Shown: positions 1 through 6,194, counted from the first letter of the stretch. The stretch: 7,790 nt of DNA from an uncultured Actinomycetes bacterium (GCA_937881255.1 CALGFH010000297.1:1-7790), one strand, 5' to 3'. Made by a program: numbers and translations. Notes: generated by a model not told the origin, from the letters alone.

Positions 1-736
1 AGGAGGCGCCGGTGACCACCCCGCGGGGCGAGAACACCAACGACAACTGGTCCAGCCGGTAGCCCCAGGCCTTCAGCAGCAGGATGCAGCCGAGCAGGAT
101 CGAAAGGTGCGCGTGCACATGAGGGGCGACCCGGTTCCCCCTGGCCGCCGGCTGGATGCCACCCAGCAACCAGTGCTCGGCAGCAACCAGCAGCACGGTC
201 ATCAGCAGGGTGAACAGCAGCCACCCGAACACGGCCCGCTGCAAGGGCAGCGAGAACACATAAAAGCCGATGTCACGGCCGAACTGGGCGTCCTGGTCCC
301 CGAAGGGGACCTGGTTGCGCCACAGCATGTAGGTCCGCCACTGGCCAGCCCCATAGAACCCGACCAGCAGGCCGAGCACGGCGACCACCCCAAGCCTGAG
401 CCAGCGCAACAGGGGCACAAGCATCCCGCGAAGGCTCTCGACGCCCGGCTCCTCGACCGGCCGCAGGCCAGCGCCGACCGACAGGCGCTCAGCCACCCAG
501 AGATTGCCGCCGACGATCACCGCGGTCCCCAGACCGGTCAACAGGCCAAGGCCGACCTCGGCGCCCAGCACCCCCCAGAAGACCTGGGTCTTGCCAACCT
601 CACGGAACCACAACAAGTCCAGGAAGAACCGCGCCAGGCCGCTCGCCACCCAGACCAGGACGAGCACGATCCCGGCGACCACCAGCGGCCACCGGCGCGG
701 CGGACGGTGAACCGCAGCCACCCGGACCTCTTCCAT
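1..736 (-). CDS. UPF0182 family integral membrane protein, N-terminal part (cut by left edge)
   Basis: An open frame of 245 codons runs from the ATG at 736 off the left edge with no stop. UPF0182 proteins are large (about 900-1000 residues) multi-pass membrane proteins of unknown function, so only about a quarter is present. Hydrophobic segments lie at about residues 17-34, 58-78, 106-128 and 168-190. Family hallmarks are visible: DLLWFREVG at 40-48 after the first membrane segment, FGRDIGFYVFSLP at 152-164, and a block around HLSILLG (210-216) and KAWGYRLDQ (222-230). The start is uncertain. A GTG at 745 has GGGAAGG five bases upstream and would add three residues, while the ATG at 736 lies 14 bases from the same weak SD. 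Codon use is less GC-extreme than in the genes to the right (TTG, GTT and GGT occur). Family assignment is confident; function is unknown. Confidence 0.88.
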   Translation of the reverse strand, partial: MEEVRVAAVHRPPRRWPLVVAGIVLVLVWVASGLARFFLDLLWFREVGKTQVFWGVLGAEVGLGLLTGLGTAVIVGGNLWVAERLSVGAGLRPVEEPGVESLRGMLVPLLRWLRLGVVAVLGLLVGFYGAGQWRTYMLWRNQVPFGDQDAQFGRDIGFYVFSLPLQRAVFGWLLFTLLMTVLLVAAEHWLLGGIQPAARGNRVAPHVHAHLSILLGCILLLKAWGYRLDQLSLVFSPRGVVTGAS

Positions 737-790
737 GCCGGCCACCGACGCCTTCCCAACGCCAGCTACCGCAACGAACCTACAGCCACC

Positions 791-886
791 CTAGCACCGC
801 ATCTGCAGGTTGCCGAAGCGATAGGCGATCGCGTCGCCGCCGTGCTCCCCGCCGCCGACCGGCAGGAAATCAATCTCGTGGCCCAT
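791..886 (-). pseudogene. 31-codon stump resembling the N-terminus of an MBL-fold hydrolase
   Basis: The frame begins with ATG at 886, nine bases after a perfect AGGAGG (896-901 on the minus strand), and ends at TAG (791-793). The peptide contains EIDFLPVGGGEHGGDAIAYR, which matches my memory of the extreme N-terminus of a group of metallo-beta-lactamase-fold hydrolases, where a strand like EIDFLPVGxGExSGDAI precedes the metal-binding domain. Nothing after about residue 27 resembles the rest of that family, and the HxHxDH metal site is absent in all frames. I infer that the body was deleted, joining the start region to the sequence upstream of the UPF0182 gene. The stump shares that gene's frame, separated from it by the TAG and 18 codons. 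It could instead be a genuine small leader peptide. The family link is from memory and not confirmed. Confidence 0.45.
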
Positions 887-961
887 CCTGGGCGCCCTCC
901 TGAGGGCGGCAGCTTGCTCGACGATCCGGCTGCCTCCGCACCTTGGGCACACCGGGCGTTC

Positions 962-975
962 TTACAAACCTGTAA
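962..975. promoter_or_regulatory. Dyad TTACA-N4-TGTAA in an AT-rich island (candidate operator/promoter)
   Basis: TTACAAACCTGTAA has perfect 5-bp arms around a 4-bp spacer and sits in the only clearly AT-rich patch of this GC-rich region (about 960-980). On the minus strand, TAAAAT (5 of 6 bases of a -10 box) follows about 75-80 bases beyond the stump's start, although no good -35 stands upstream of it. On the plus strand, TGTAAT at 971-976 could also serve as a -10 box. The dyad fits a repressor or promoter site; which gene it serves is not decidable from sequence. Confidence 0.3.
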
Positions 976-1054
976 TTTTAGCGGACCAAGGGCGCCCCAG
1001 CCGAGCAGCATCTGGGCAGCAGTCGGCGCTTGTGAGGGTCCGGAAGGCGGCGGA

Positions 1055-1087
1055 CGGACGGTGGAGCATCGTGATACCGACCGTCCG
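1055..1087. repeat. 8-bp inverted repeat, CGGACGGT / ACCGTCCG
   Basis: The arms at 1055-1062 and 1080-1087 are perfectly complementary and separated by 17 bases. The spacing would allow either a protein-binding dyad or an RNA hairpin with a large loop. No T-run follows, so it is not a classic intrinsic terminator. It lies in the gene-free region roughly 300 bases upstream of the SMP-30-like start. Short inverted repeats arise by chance in GC-rich DNA. Confidence 0.3.
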
Positions 1088-1185
1088 AACCTACCGGCCG
1101 GGAGCTGGGCGTTCACCACGATCCATCACACTCTTCTGTCATCGGCTCTGCCTCCCTGCCCAACCAGTACAGACAGGGGAAGGCA

Positions 1186-1226
1186 GAGCGCGAACCCGCG
1201 AATCACCGGGGGTCTCGTGAGCCATG
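1186..1226. repeat. Short interspersed repeat, copy 1
   Basis: This 41-bp element shares two exact blocks with 2299-2337: a 16-base block starting GAGCGCGAAC (1186-1201) and a 17-base block GGGTCTCGTGAGCCATG (1210-1226), with a slightly variable middle of 8 versus 6 bases. Both copies point the same way and sit just outside the SMP-30-like gene, about 1.1 kb apart. The left block can fold as a GAG-CGCG / CGCG-CTC-type hairpin, weaker in this copy than in copy 2. Confidence 0.75.
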
Positions 1227-1385
1227 ACCAGGGCAGAGGCGTCCCGCCGGCAGATCCAAGAGGCGGTGAAGCACCCCGCGTCCCGTCTTCTGTCCCTTCG
1301 GATTCCGCGGTGCGGGTGTCGATCCGGATGGATGCCGTTCGTGTAGATGGTGACAAGGTTCCCGTCGATGCTGAGGAGTCCCGTG

Positions 1386-2243
1386 ATGACCGAGGTCCTG
1401 CTGACCGGGTTGAAGATCGGCGAGTCGGCGCGTTGGCACGACGGCCGGCTGTGGCTGTCCAACTGGGGGACCCAGCAGATCCTGGCTGTCGACCTCGACG
1501 GCAATGCCGAGGTGATGGCAACGGTGCCGACCACCATTCCGTTCTCGATCGACTGGCTGCCGGACGGGCGGCTGCTGGTGGTTGCCGGGCCCGAGAGCCG
1601 GCTGCTGCGCCAGGAGCCCGACGGTTCACTCGTCGACCACGTCGATCTGAGCGGGCTCGGCGCGGGCCTCAACGAGATCGTCGTGGACGGCCGCGGCAGG
1701 ATCTACGTCAACGGCGGCACGGACTTCCATCCCGGCGAGGGCGAGGCCCCCGGGTTCGTCGCGCTGATCACACCGGATGGCGTGGTCCGGCGGGTCGCGG
1801 AAGGCCTCGCGTTTCCCAACGGGATGGCGGTCACCCCGGACGACTCGACGCTGATCGTCTCGGAGTCGTTCGCGGGCACGCTCACCGCGTTCGACATCAG
1901 CCCGGACGGGAGCCTGTCGAACCGGCGCGTGTGGGCCGCACTGCCCGGCGACGGCATCGTCCTGGACACCGAAGGAGCCGTGTGGACGCCAGGATGGACC
2001 GAGAATGGTCCGGTCTGCCTGCGGGTCGCCGAGGGCGGGGCGGTGCTGGACACGATTCCGCTCGACCGGGCCGGGTTCGCGTGCACGCTCGGCGGCGAGG
2101 ACGGACGGACGCTGTTCATGCTCGCGGCGGACTGGCGAATGCAGGACGGCTTCGAGGACAACATCAAGCGCCTGATGACCGGACCGGAGACCGGCCACGT
2201 CCTCACCGCCCGCGCCCCGGCCGCCCATGCCGGCCACCCCTGA
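1386..2243 (+). CDS. SMP-30/gluconolactonase/LRE family protein (Ca2+-dependent lactonase-like beta-propeller)
   Basis: This 285-residue protein is the usual size for single-domain, six-bladed beta-propellers of the SMP-30/gluconolactonase family, which bind a divalent metal (often Ca2+) in the central channel and hydrolyse sugar lactones or other esters, normally in the cytoplasm. The likely metal and substrate ligands are in place: Glu13 in GESARW, Asn96 in LNEIVVD, Asn145 in FPNGMAVTPD and Asp189 in GDGIVLD. Repeated DG-containing turns (DLDGN, LPDGRL, EPDGSL, TPDGVV, SPDGSL) mark the blades. I chose ATG 1386 because GAGGAG at 1373-1378 lies seven bases upstream; an earlier ATG at 1347 has no SD. 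No signal peptide is visible. The gene stands alone on the plus strand, between two copies of a short repeat and convergent with the FAD oxidoreductase. The natural substrate is unknown. Confidence 0.92.
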   Translation: MTEVLLTGLKIGESARWHDGRLWLSNWGTQQILAVDLDGNAEVMATVPTTIPFSIDWLPDGRLLVVAGPESRLLRQEPDGSLVDHVDLSGLGAGLNEIVVDGRGRIYVNGGTDFHPGEGEAPGFVALITPDGVVRRVAEGLAFPNGMAVTPDDSTLIVSESFAGTLTAFDISPDGSLSNRRVWAALPGDGIVLDTEGAVWTPGWTENGPVCLRVAEGGAVLDTIPLDRAGFACTLGGEDGRTLFMLAADWRMQDGFEDNIKRLMTGPETGHVLTARAPAAHAGHP

Positions 2244-2253
2244 ACGACCGGCA

Positions 2254-2277
2254 CGGCCGCGCCCGCCTGCCCGGCCG
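2254..2277. terminator. Weak candidate hairpin after the SMP-30-like gene
   Basis: CGGCCG at 2254-2259 and again at 2272-2277 can pair across a 12-base loop ten bases after the stop codon. No T-run follows, as is common for actinobacterial termination sites, so this is a weak call. The nearby repeat copy 2 offers an alternative hairpin between these convergent genes. Confidence 0.25.
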
Positions 2278-2298
2278 AGAGGTGAACGAGGGACAGCG

Positions 2299-2337
2299 GA
2301 GCGCGAACCCGCGACTCATCGGGTCTCGTGAGCCATG
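2299..2337. repeat. Short interspersed repeat, copy 2, with hairpin potential
   Basis: This is the second copy of the element at 1186-1226, in the same orientation, lying between the convergent SMP-30-like and FAD oxidoreductase genes (the latter's stop is at 2351-2353). Its first part can fold as GAGCGCG / CGCG(A)CTC, seven pairs with one bulged A around an AACC loop, so it might aid termination from either side. Read on the minus strand, GCGGG-TTCGCGC-TCCGC resembles a tRNA T-arm with a 5-bp stem and 7-base loop, but no tRNA body is present. Confidence 0.75.
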
Positions 2338-2350
2338 GGGAGGGCGCTGC

Positions 2351-3565
2351 TCAGCGTGTCCCGGCGAGGATGTGTCCGACGTTCTCCTCGGAGAAGAACT
2401 CGGCGGGCGAGGTCACGCCCGCGAAGACCCGGGCGAAGCCGTCCATCGCCTCCTGGTTGCCGTGCACGGCCCCCAGCAGCTGCTGCAGGTCGGGCGGCGG
2501 GGGCTCGAGCGTCGCCAGCTGGGTCGTGAACTCGTACATCGGCAGGACCTGCCGGTCGCGCGTTGCCTGGTAGTCGCCCATCGCGGTCTCGAAGGGGCGG
2601 GCACCGGAGAACGCCTCGTCAAGGGCGGTGGCACAGAGCTCGGCGTCGCGGAAGGCGTCGTGGATCCCGTGGCCGGTGATGAAGTCCTTGTTGTAGCCGG
2701 CGTCGCCGGCCAGCGCCCAGCCTGGCCCGTAGGGCTTGCGGAAGTAGTTCAGGACGGCGGTGCCGACGTAGCGCGCCTCGCGGGTGGCGGCGCGGACCCG
2801 GTCGGCGAACTCCGGGGCCAGCTCCAGCATCTTGAGGTAGTTGCCCTCGATGTCGTTCTTGTTGGCCTCGAACTCCGCGAACGGCCAGCCGCCGATGACC
2901 AGCGTCAGGTCGTCGTTGGTCGGCCAGGCCGCGAAGCCCCGGTCGGGGCGGACCCAGGTCTCGAAGCGGCCCTCCATCGGCAGCCCGCTCCAGTAGGTGT
3001 AGTAGCCGGCCAGGAGCTGCGGCTTCTCGTGGTACTGCTCGGGCCGCACCGCGCGGGCGACCAGCGAGTGCCGGCCGTCCGCCCCGACGACCACCCGGGC
3101 ACGCTCGGTGACCGTGCCGCCGCTCCTGCCGTGGCCGCGGACGCCGGTGACGTGCCCGTCCTCGGTGAGGACCTCGGTGACGGTGAACCCCTCCCGAATC
3201 TCGGCGCCGGCCTCGGCCGCGGCGTCGACCAGCAGCTTGTCCAGCACGGTCCGCCGGGGGGCGTAGGCGGTCGGGGTCTCGTCGGTGCCGGGCGCCCCGG
3301 AGATGGTGAAGGGGCCGAAGTCGAAGGCGTAGGTGTGGATCGGCGGGCACCCGGTCGCCGTGACCAGGTCGAGCAGCCCCCACCGGCGCAGCGACGCCAC
3401 GCCCGGTGGGTGGACGATGTGGGTCGAGAGCGTGTCGCTCGGGAAGGTCGCCCGGTCGACGACCAGGACCTTGTAGCCCTTGCGGGCCAGCAGCATCGCG
3501 GTCGGCGACCCGGCGCAGCGTGCGCCCACCACGATCGCGTCGTACCGGTTCCCGTTCATGCTCAT
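2351..3565 (-). CDS. FAD-dependent oxidoreductase (group A flavin monooxygenase/geranylgeranyl-reductase-like)
   Basis: The 404-residue protein has the three FAD signatures of the p-hydroxybenzoate-hydroxylase-type fold. These are an N-terminal Rossmann beta-alpha-beta with GARCAG at 14-19 (a G-x-R-x-x-G variant of GxGxxG) ending in acidic Asp37 (VVDR), a DG motif GADGR at 161-165, and a GD motif LAGDAG at 285-290 followed by a conserved helix. Such enzymes use FAD and usually NAD(P)H to hydroxylate, epoxidise or reduce small aromatic or lipid substrates. The substrate here is unknown. The family is widespread in Actinomycetota and often annotated only as NAD(P)/FAD-dependent oxidoreductase. 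ATG 3565 is supported by AGGAGG eight bases upstream (3574-3579); a second Met follows two codons later. It lies 78 bases downstream of the LuxR regulator on the same strand, with a palindrome between them, so regulation by that protein is likely. Confidence 0.92.
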   Translation of the reverse strand: MSMNGNRYDAIVVGARCAGSPTAMLLARKGYKVLVVDRATFPSDTLSTHIVHPPGVASLRRWGLLDLVTATGCPPIHTYAFDFGPFTISGAPGTDETPTAYAPRRTVLDKLLVDAAAEAGAEIREGFTVTEVLTEDGHVTGVRGHGRSGGTVTERARVVVGADGRHSLVARAVRPEQYHEKPQLLAGYYTYWSGLPMEGRFETWVRPDRGFAAWPTNDDLTLVIGGWPFAEFEANKNDIEGNYLKMLELAPEFADRVRAATREARYVGTAVLNYFRKPYGPGWALAGDAGYNKDFITGHGIHDAFRDAELCATALDEAFSGARPFETAMGDYQATRDRQVLPMYEFTTQLATLEPPPPDLQQLLGAVHGNQEAMDGFARVFAGVTSPAEFFSEENVGHILAGTR

Positions 3566-3636
3566 GCGCGTCCCCTCCTGCTCGGCGCGGATGGGGTGAG
3601 CATCACGGCCGGCGGGCCGGGGAGCATCGGGGAGGT

Positions 3637-3650
3637 CCCCTATCTAGGGG
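3637..3650. promoter_or_regulatory. Palindrome CCCCTA-TC-TAGGGG upstream of the FAD oxidoreductase (candidate LuxR operator)
   Basis: A perfect 6-bp dyad around a 2-bp centre covers the TAG stop (3644-3646) of the LuxR gene and lies about 72 bases upstream of the oxidoreductase ATG. G-run/C-run dyads of the CTAGGGG type resemble known sites of LuxR-HTH regulators, for example the PimM box of CTVGGGA-type half sites. An activator site here would place a promoter between 3640 and 3590, where GATGCT around 3605 could be a weak -10. Binding is inferred. Confidence 0.45.
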
Positions 3651-5293
3651 CTGATCTTCTCCCGGGTCGCGTAGGCGGCCGCCTCGGCCCGGTTCCGCAG
3701 GCCGAGCTTGGACAGCACGCTGCCCACGTGGTGCTCGACGGTCTTGCGGGTGATGAAGAGGCGGTCGCCGATCTCGGGGTTGGACAACCCTGCCCCGATG
3801 AGCTCGAGCACCTCCGCCTCCCGCCTGGTCAGCGCGCCGATCCCCTTGGGGCCGGTGCGGCTCGGGGCGCCGAGCGACCGCAGCAGCGCCGCGGCGGCGT
3901 CCGCGTTGCGGGTGGCCTCCAGCCGCTCGAAGTCCTGGAGGGCCAGCTTGGCCTCGGCGATCGCCACCTCGGGGGAGCCTTCCGCGAGCGCGCGGGCCAG
4001 CTCCAGGCGCGTCCGCGCGAGCTCCACCGGCAGCTGTGCCCGAGCGAATCCCTCCAGCGCCTCGTGCAGGCAGGCCCGCGCGTCCCCCTCCCCGCCGGCG
4101 ACACAGACCCGACCCTTGGCGAGCGCGGCGGCGGCCTTGAGGTAGGGGCCCCGCTGCGCTCCGGCGATGCGGTCGAGCCGTCCGGCGACCCGGGCGGCGG
4201 CGTCGACGTTCCCCTCCTCAAGGTGGACGTCGACCAGGAGGGCGAGCAGCGGGCCCACCACGGTCAAGTCGCCGACCGTGGGAACCACGTCGTCGCGGCC
4301 TTCGGTGGCCCGCTCCAGCAGGTCCCGCGCGAGCGTCAGCTCGCCTCGGGCGAGGTGCAGGGCGGCGAGCGCGCGCACGGCGTCCGGGTGGTGGTCAAGG
4401 CCCTCCAGCAGCCGGGCGGCCTCCTCCAGGCGGCCCTGCCGGACGCGCAGCTCGGCCAGCCGGATGAGCGCCGCGTCGCGCCGCGGCGAGCGCCCCCGGT
4501 CGAACTGCCTGGCCGCCTCGAGCAGTTCGACCTCCGCCTGGTCCCAGCGCCCGGCCGCCGTGAGGATGCCGCCGTAATGGGCACGGCAGAACGCGGCCAC
4601 GACGTTCCGCCGCTCCATGAGGTCGGCGGCCGCGCGCATCCACTGGTCGGCGCGTGGGACGTCGTTGACCAGCTCGCACGCCCAGAAGAACCCGCAGAAG
4701 ATCGACTCCACGGTGGCGAGCTCCTTCAGCTCGCCGGCGCAGACCGCCGCCAGGCTCTCGTCCAGGAAGGTGAGGCCCTCCTCGACACGGTCGGTCATCA
4801 CCAGCACGCCGCCCAGGTACGACAGCGCCTCGAACTCGATGTCGGGGTCGCCGAGCCGGCGCCCGACCGCGATCGCCTCGCGGAGCAGCACCTCGCGGAC
4901 CTGCGCGTCCGGTTCCGTGAAGGCCTTCGTGAGCAGCAGCCAGCCGCGCTCGGGCCCGTCCCCGCCGGCCTCCTCCAGGACGGCACGGGCGCGGGCGAGC
5001 CAGCCGTTGCGGACGGCCCAGTCGCCCAGGACGTTGCCGGTGATCCAGGAGGCCGTGACCGCCGCCCAGCCGGCGCCGGCCAGGTTGCGTTCCCGGCGGT
5101 AGGCGGCGTAGGCGCGCTCGTAGTAGGCGGCGGCCGCCTGGTAGTCGCACTGGAGGTACAGGGCCTCGCCGAGGCCCTCCAGCGCCGCACCCGTCTCGTC
5201 CTCGGCCAGGGCGAGCTCGAAGGCGCGCCGGGCGGTCGCGGCGTCGCCGTCGCGCAGCGCCGCCCGGCCCTGTTCGATCGCGGCTGAGCTCAC
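3644..5293 (-). CDS. LuxR-family transcriptional regulator with N-terminal TPR-like helical repeats
   Basis: The 549-residue protein ends in a typical LuxR/GerE helix-turn-helix at about 487-541: LTRREAEVLELI, then SNPEIGDRLFITRKTVEHH, then VLSKLGLRNRAEAAAYA. Residues 1 to about 475 are alanine- and leucine-rich helical hairpins of TPR type (for example QGRAALRDGDAATARRAFEL near the start). The P-loop NTPase module of MalT/LAL regulators is absent, so this is a TPR-HTH form, with no receiver domain either. TPR regions usually sense a ligand or partner protein. The start is a GTG at 5293 without an obvious SD; no in-frame ATG precedes it nearby, and the N-terminus matches the first TPR well, so a leaderless or weakly translated start is possible. 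It is transcribed with the FAD oxidoreductase downstream and diverges from the aldo/keto reductase, making these its likely targets. Confidence 0.9.
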   Translation of the reverse strand: MSSAAIEQGRAALRDGDAATARRAFELALAEDETGAALEGLGEALYLQCDYQAAAAYYERAYAAYRRERNLAGAGWAAVTASWITGNVLGDWAVRNGWLARARAVLEEAGGDGPERGWLLLTKAFTEPDAQVREVLLREAIAVGRRLGDPDIEFEALSYLGGVLVMTDRVEEGLTFLDESLAAVCAGELKELATVESIFCGFFWACELVNDVPRADQWMRAAADLMERRNVVAAFCRAHYGGILTAAGRWDQAEVELLEAARQFDRGRSPRRDAALIRLAELRVRQGRLEEAARLLEGLDHHPDAVRALAALHLARGELTLARDLLERATEGRDDVVPTVGDLTVVGPLLALLVDVHLEEGNVDAAARVAGRLDRIAGAQRGPYLKAAAALAKGRVCVAGGEGDARACLHEALEGFARAQLPVELARTRLELARALAEGSPEVAIAEAKLALQDFERLEATRNADAAAALLRSLGAPSRTGPKGIGALTRREAEVLELIGAGLSNPEIGDRLFITRKTVEHHVGSVLSKLGLRNRAEAAAYATREKISP

Positions 5294-5358
5294 GGGCCGA
5301 TGATGCCACGCGCGAGTCCACGCCGGACGAGCGGGTGTTGCTGCTGGGGACCGGGGTA

Positions 5359-5374
5359 GTCATCACCAGATGAC
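5359..5374. promoter_or_regulatory. Dyad GTCATC-ACCA-GATGAC between divergent genes (candidate operator)
   Basis: Perfect 6-bp arms around a 4-bp spacer lie in the 106-base gap between the LuxR start (5293) and the aldo/keto reductase start (5400), 26 bases from the latter. The position suits a shared operator controlling divergent promoters. No convincing -35/-10 pair is seen, and its half sites differ from those of the palindrome at 3637-3650, so a common regulator is uncertain. Confidence 0.4.
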
Positions 5375-5399
5375 CGGCGCGGAGCGGAAAGGACCCGAC

Positions 5400-6194
5400 A
5401 TGGCCACTGACCCCGACCAGCCCGCCGTGGCGCTCGAGCGGGGCGGCCCCATGCCGCTGCTCGGGCTGGGCACCTGGCAGATGGCGGGGGCACGCTGCCG
5501 GGCGGCGGTCCGCTCGGCGCTGGAGGTCGGCTACCGCCACCTCGACACCGCCACCATCTACCGCAACGAGCGCGACGTCGGCCGGGCCGTCCGCGACAGC
5601 GGGGTGCCGCGCGAGCAGCTGTTCGTCACCACCAAGCTGCCGCCGGGCGAGGCCGGCCGGGAGCGGCGCACCCTCGACGACAGCCTGCGGGCGCTGGAGA
5701 TGGACTACGTCGACCTGTGGCTGGTCCACTGGCCGCCGCCCCGCCGGGCCCTGGTCAGCACCTGGAAGGAGCTCCTGGCCGTCCGCGACCAGGGGCTGGC
5801 CCGGGCGGTCGGGGTCAGCAACTACAGCCCGGCCCAGCTGGACGAGCTGATCGCCGCCACCGGCGAGGCGCCCCAGGTCAACCAGATCCCGTGGGCGCCG
5901 GCGCTGCACGACGCCGGCCTGCTGGCCGAGCACCGCCGGCGGGGCGTGGTGCTGGAGGGCTACAGCCCGTTCAAGAACACCGACCTGGGCCACCCGGTGC
6001 TGGCCGAGATCGCCGCCCGCCACGAGGTGACGCCCGCCCAGGTCGTGCTGCGCTGGCACCTCGACCACGAGGTGGTGGTGATCCCCAAGTCGGCCACCCC
6101 GGAGCGGATCGCGGCCAACTTCGACGTGTTCGGCTTCTCCCTCAGCGACGAGGAGCTGCGCCGCGTCGACGGGCTGTCTACGGCTGGCCCGTAG
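5400..6194 (+). CDS. Aldo/keto reductase (AKR5-like, 2,5-diketogluconate reductase type)
   Basis: This 264-residue NADPH-dependent (beta/alpha)8-barrel enzyme should reduce aldehydes or ketones to alcohols in the cytoplasm. The full AKR catalytic tetrad is visible: Asp49 in HLDTATIY, Tyr54, Lys79 in VTTKLPP and His110 in WLVHWPP. Further signatures are GVSNYSP at 138-144, VNQIPWAP at 160-167, LEGYSPF at 185-191, and the cofactor-phosphate loop IPKSATPERIAAN at 228-240. ATG 5400 is preferred because AAAGGA (5388-5393) lies six bases upstream; ATG 5370 has no SD and falls inside a dyad. The C-terminus stops soon after the last barrel helix (VDGLSTAGP), shorter than many relatives that carry a longer tail, and the last 17 bases overlap the 3' end of the convergent MFS gene. 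The substrate is unknown; it is divergent from the LuxR gene. Confidence 0.93.
   Translation: MATDPDQPAVALERGGPMPLLGLGTWQMAGARCRAAVRSALEVGYRHLDTATIYRNERDVGRAVRDSGVPREQLFVTTKLPPGEAGRERRTLDDSLRALEMDYVDLWLVHWPPPRRALVSTWKELLAVRDQGLARAVGVSNYSPAQLDELIAATGEAPQVNQIPWAPALHDAGLLAEHRRRGVVLEGYSPFKNTDLGHPVLAEIAARHEVTPAQVVLRWHLDHEVVVIPKSATPERIAANFDVFGFSLSDEELRRVDGLSTAGP

Larger units (their letters stand above)
887..1385. other. Intergenic region without a convincing gene
   Basis: This stretch lies between the hydrolase stump on the minus strand and the SMP-30-like gene on the plus strand. No frame in it combines an SD with a recognisable protein. It holds an AT-rich island at 960-980 with a small dyad, an 8-bp inverted repeat (1055-1062/1080-1087), and one copy of a 40-bp repeat at 1186-1226. 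The 160 bases after the repeat lead to the SMP-30 start and show no clear riboswitch fold by eye. Promoters for both flanking genes must lie here or close by, but none matches the sigma-70 consensus well. Confidence 0.6.

Noticed and set aside
1032..1220. Small plus-strand frame in the gene-free region
   Set aside because: It starts at GTG without an SD, has no recognisable family, and runs through repeat copy 1.
1186..1226. Possible tRNA gene or CRISPR repeat
   Set aside because: Only a T-arm-like fragment is present, with no acceptor, D-arm or anticodon arm. The two copies are 1.1 kb apart with a gene between them, so they do not form a CRISPR array.
1139..1672. Minus-strand frame antisense to the SMP-30 start
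   Set aside because: It is antisense to a well-supported gene, has no domain, and lies across the repeat element; a shadow.
2619..3383. Minus-strand 254-codon frame inside the FAD oxidoreductase
   Set aside because: It is frame-shifted relative to the oxidoreductase, arginine-rich and domain-free; a shadow.
107..5287. Plus-strand frame open for over 1,700 codons
   Set aside because: It runs antisense to the UPF0182, oxidoreductase and LuxR genes, out of frame through the SMP-30-like gene and through all intergenic gaps. Its product is low-complexity (R, G, P, Q rich) without domains, and it has no SD. Such stop-free frames are expected in very GC-rich DNA.
4395..6068. Minus-strand frame of 557 codons across the LuxR and reductase genes
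   Set aside because: It is a shadow frame: it is antisense to the reductase and out of frame with LuxR, and its sequence is compositionally biased without motifs.
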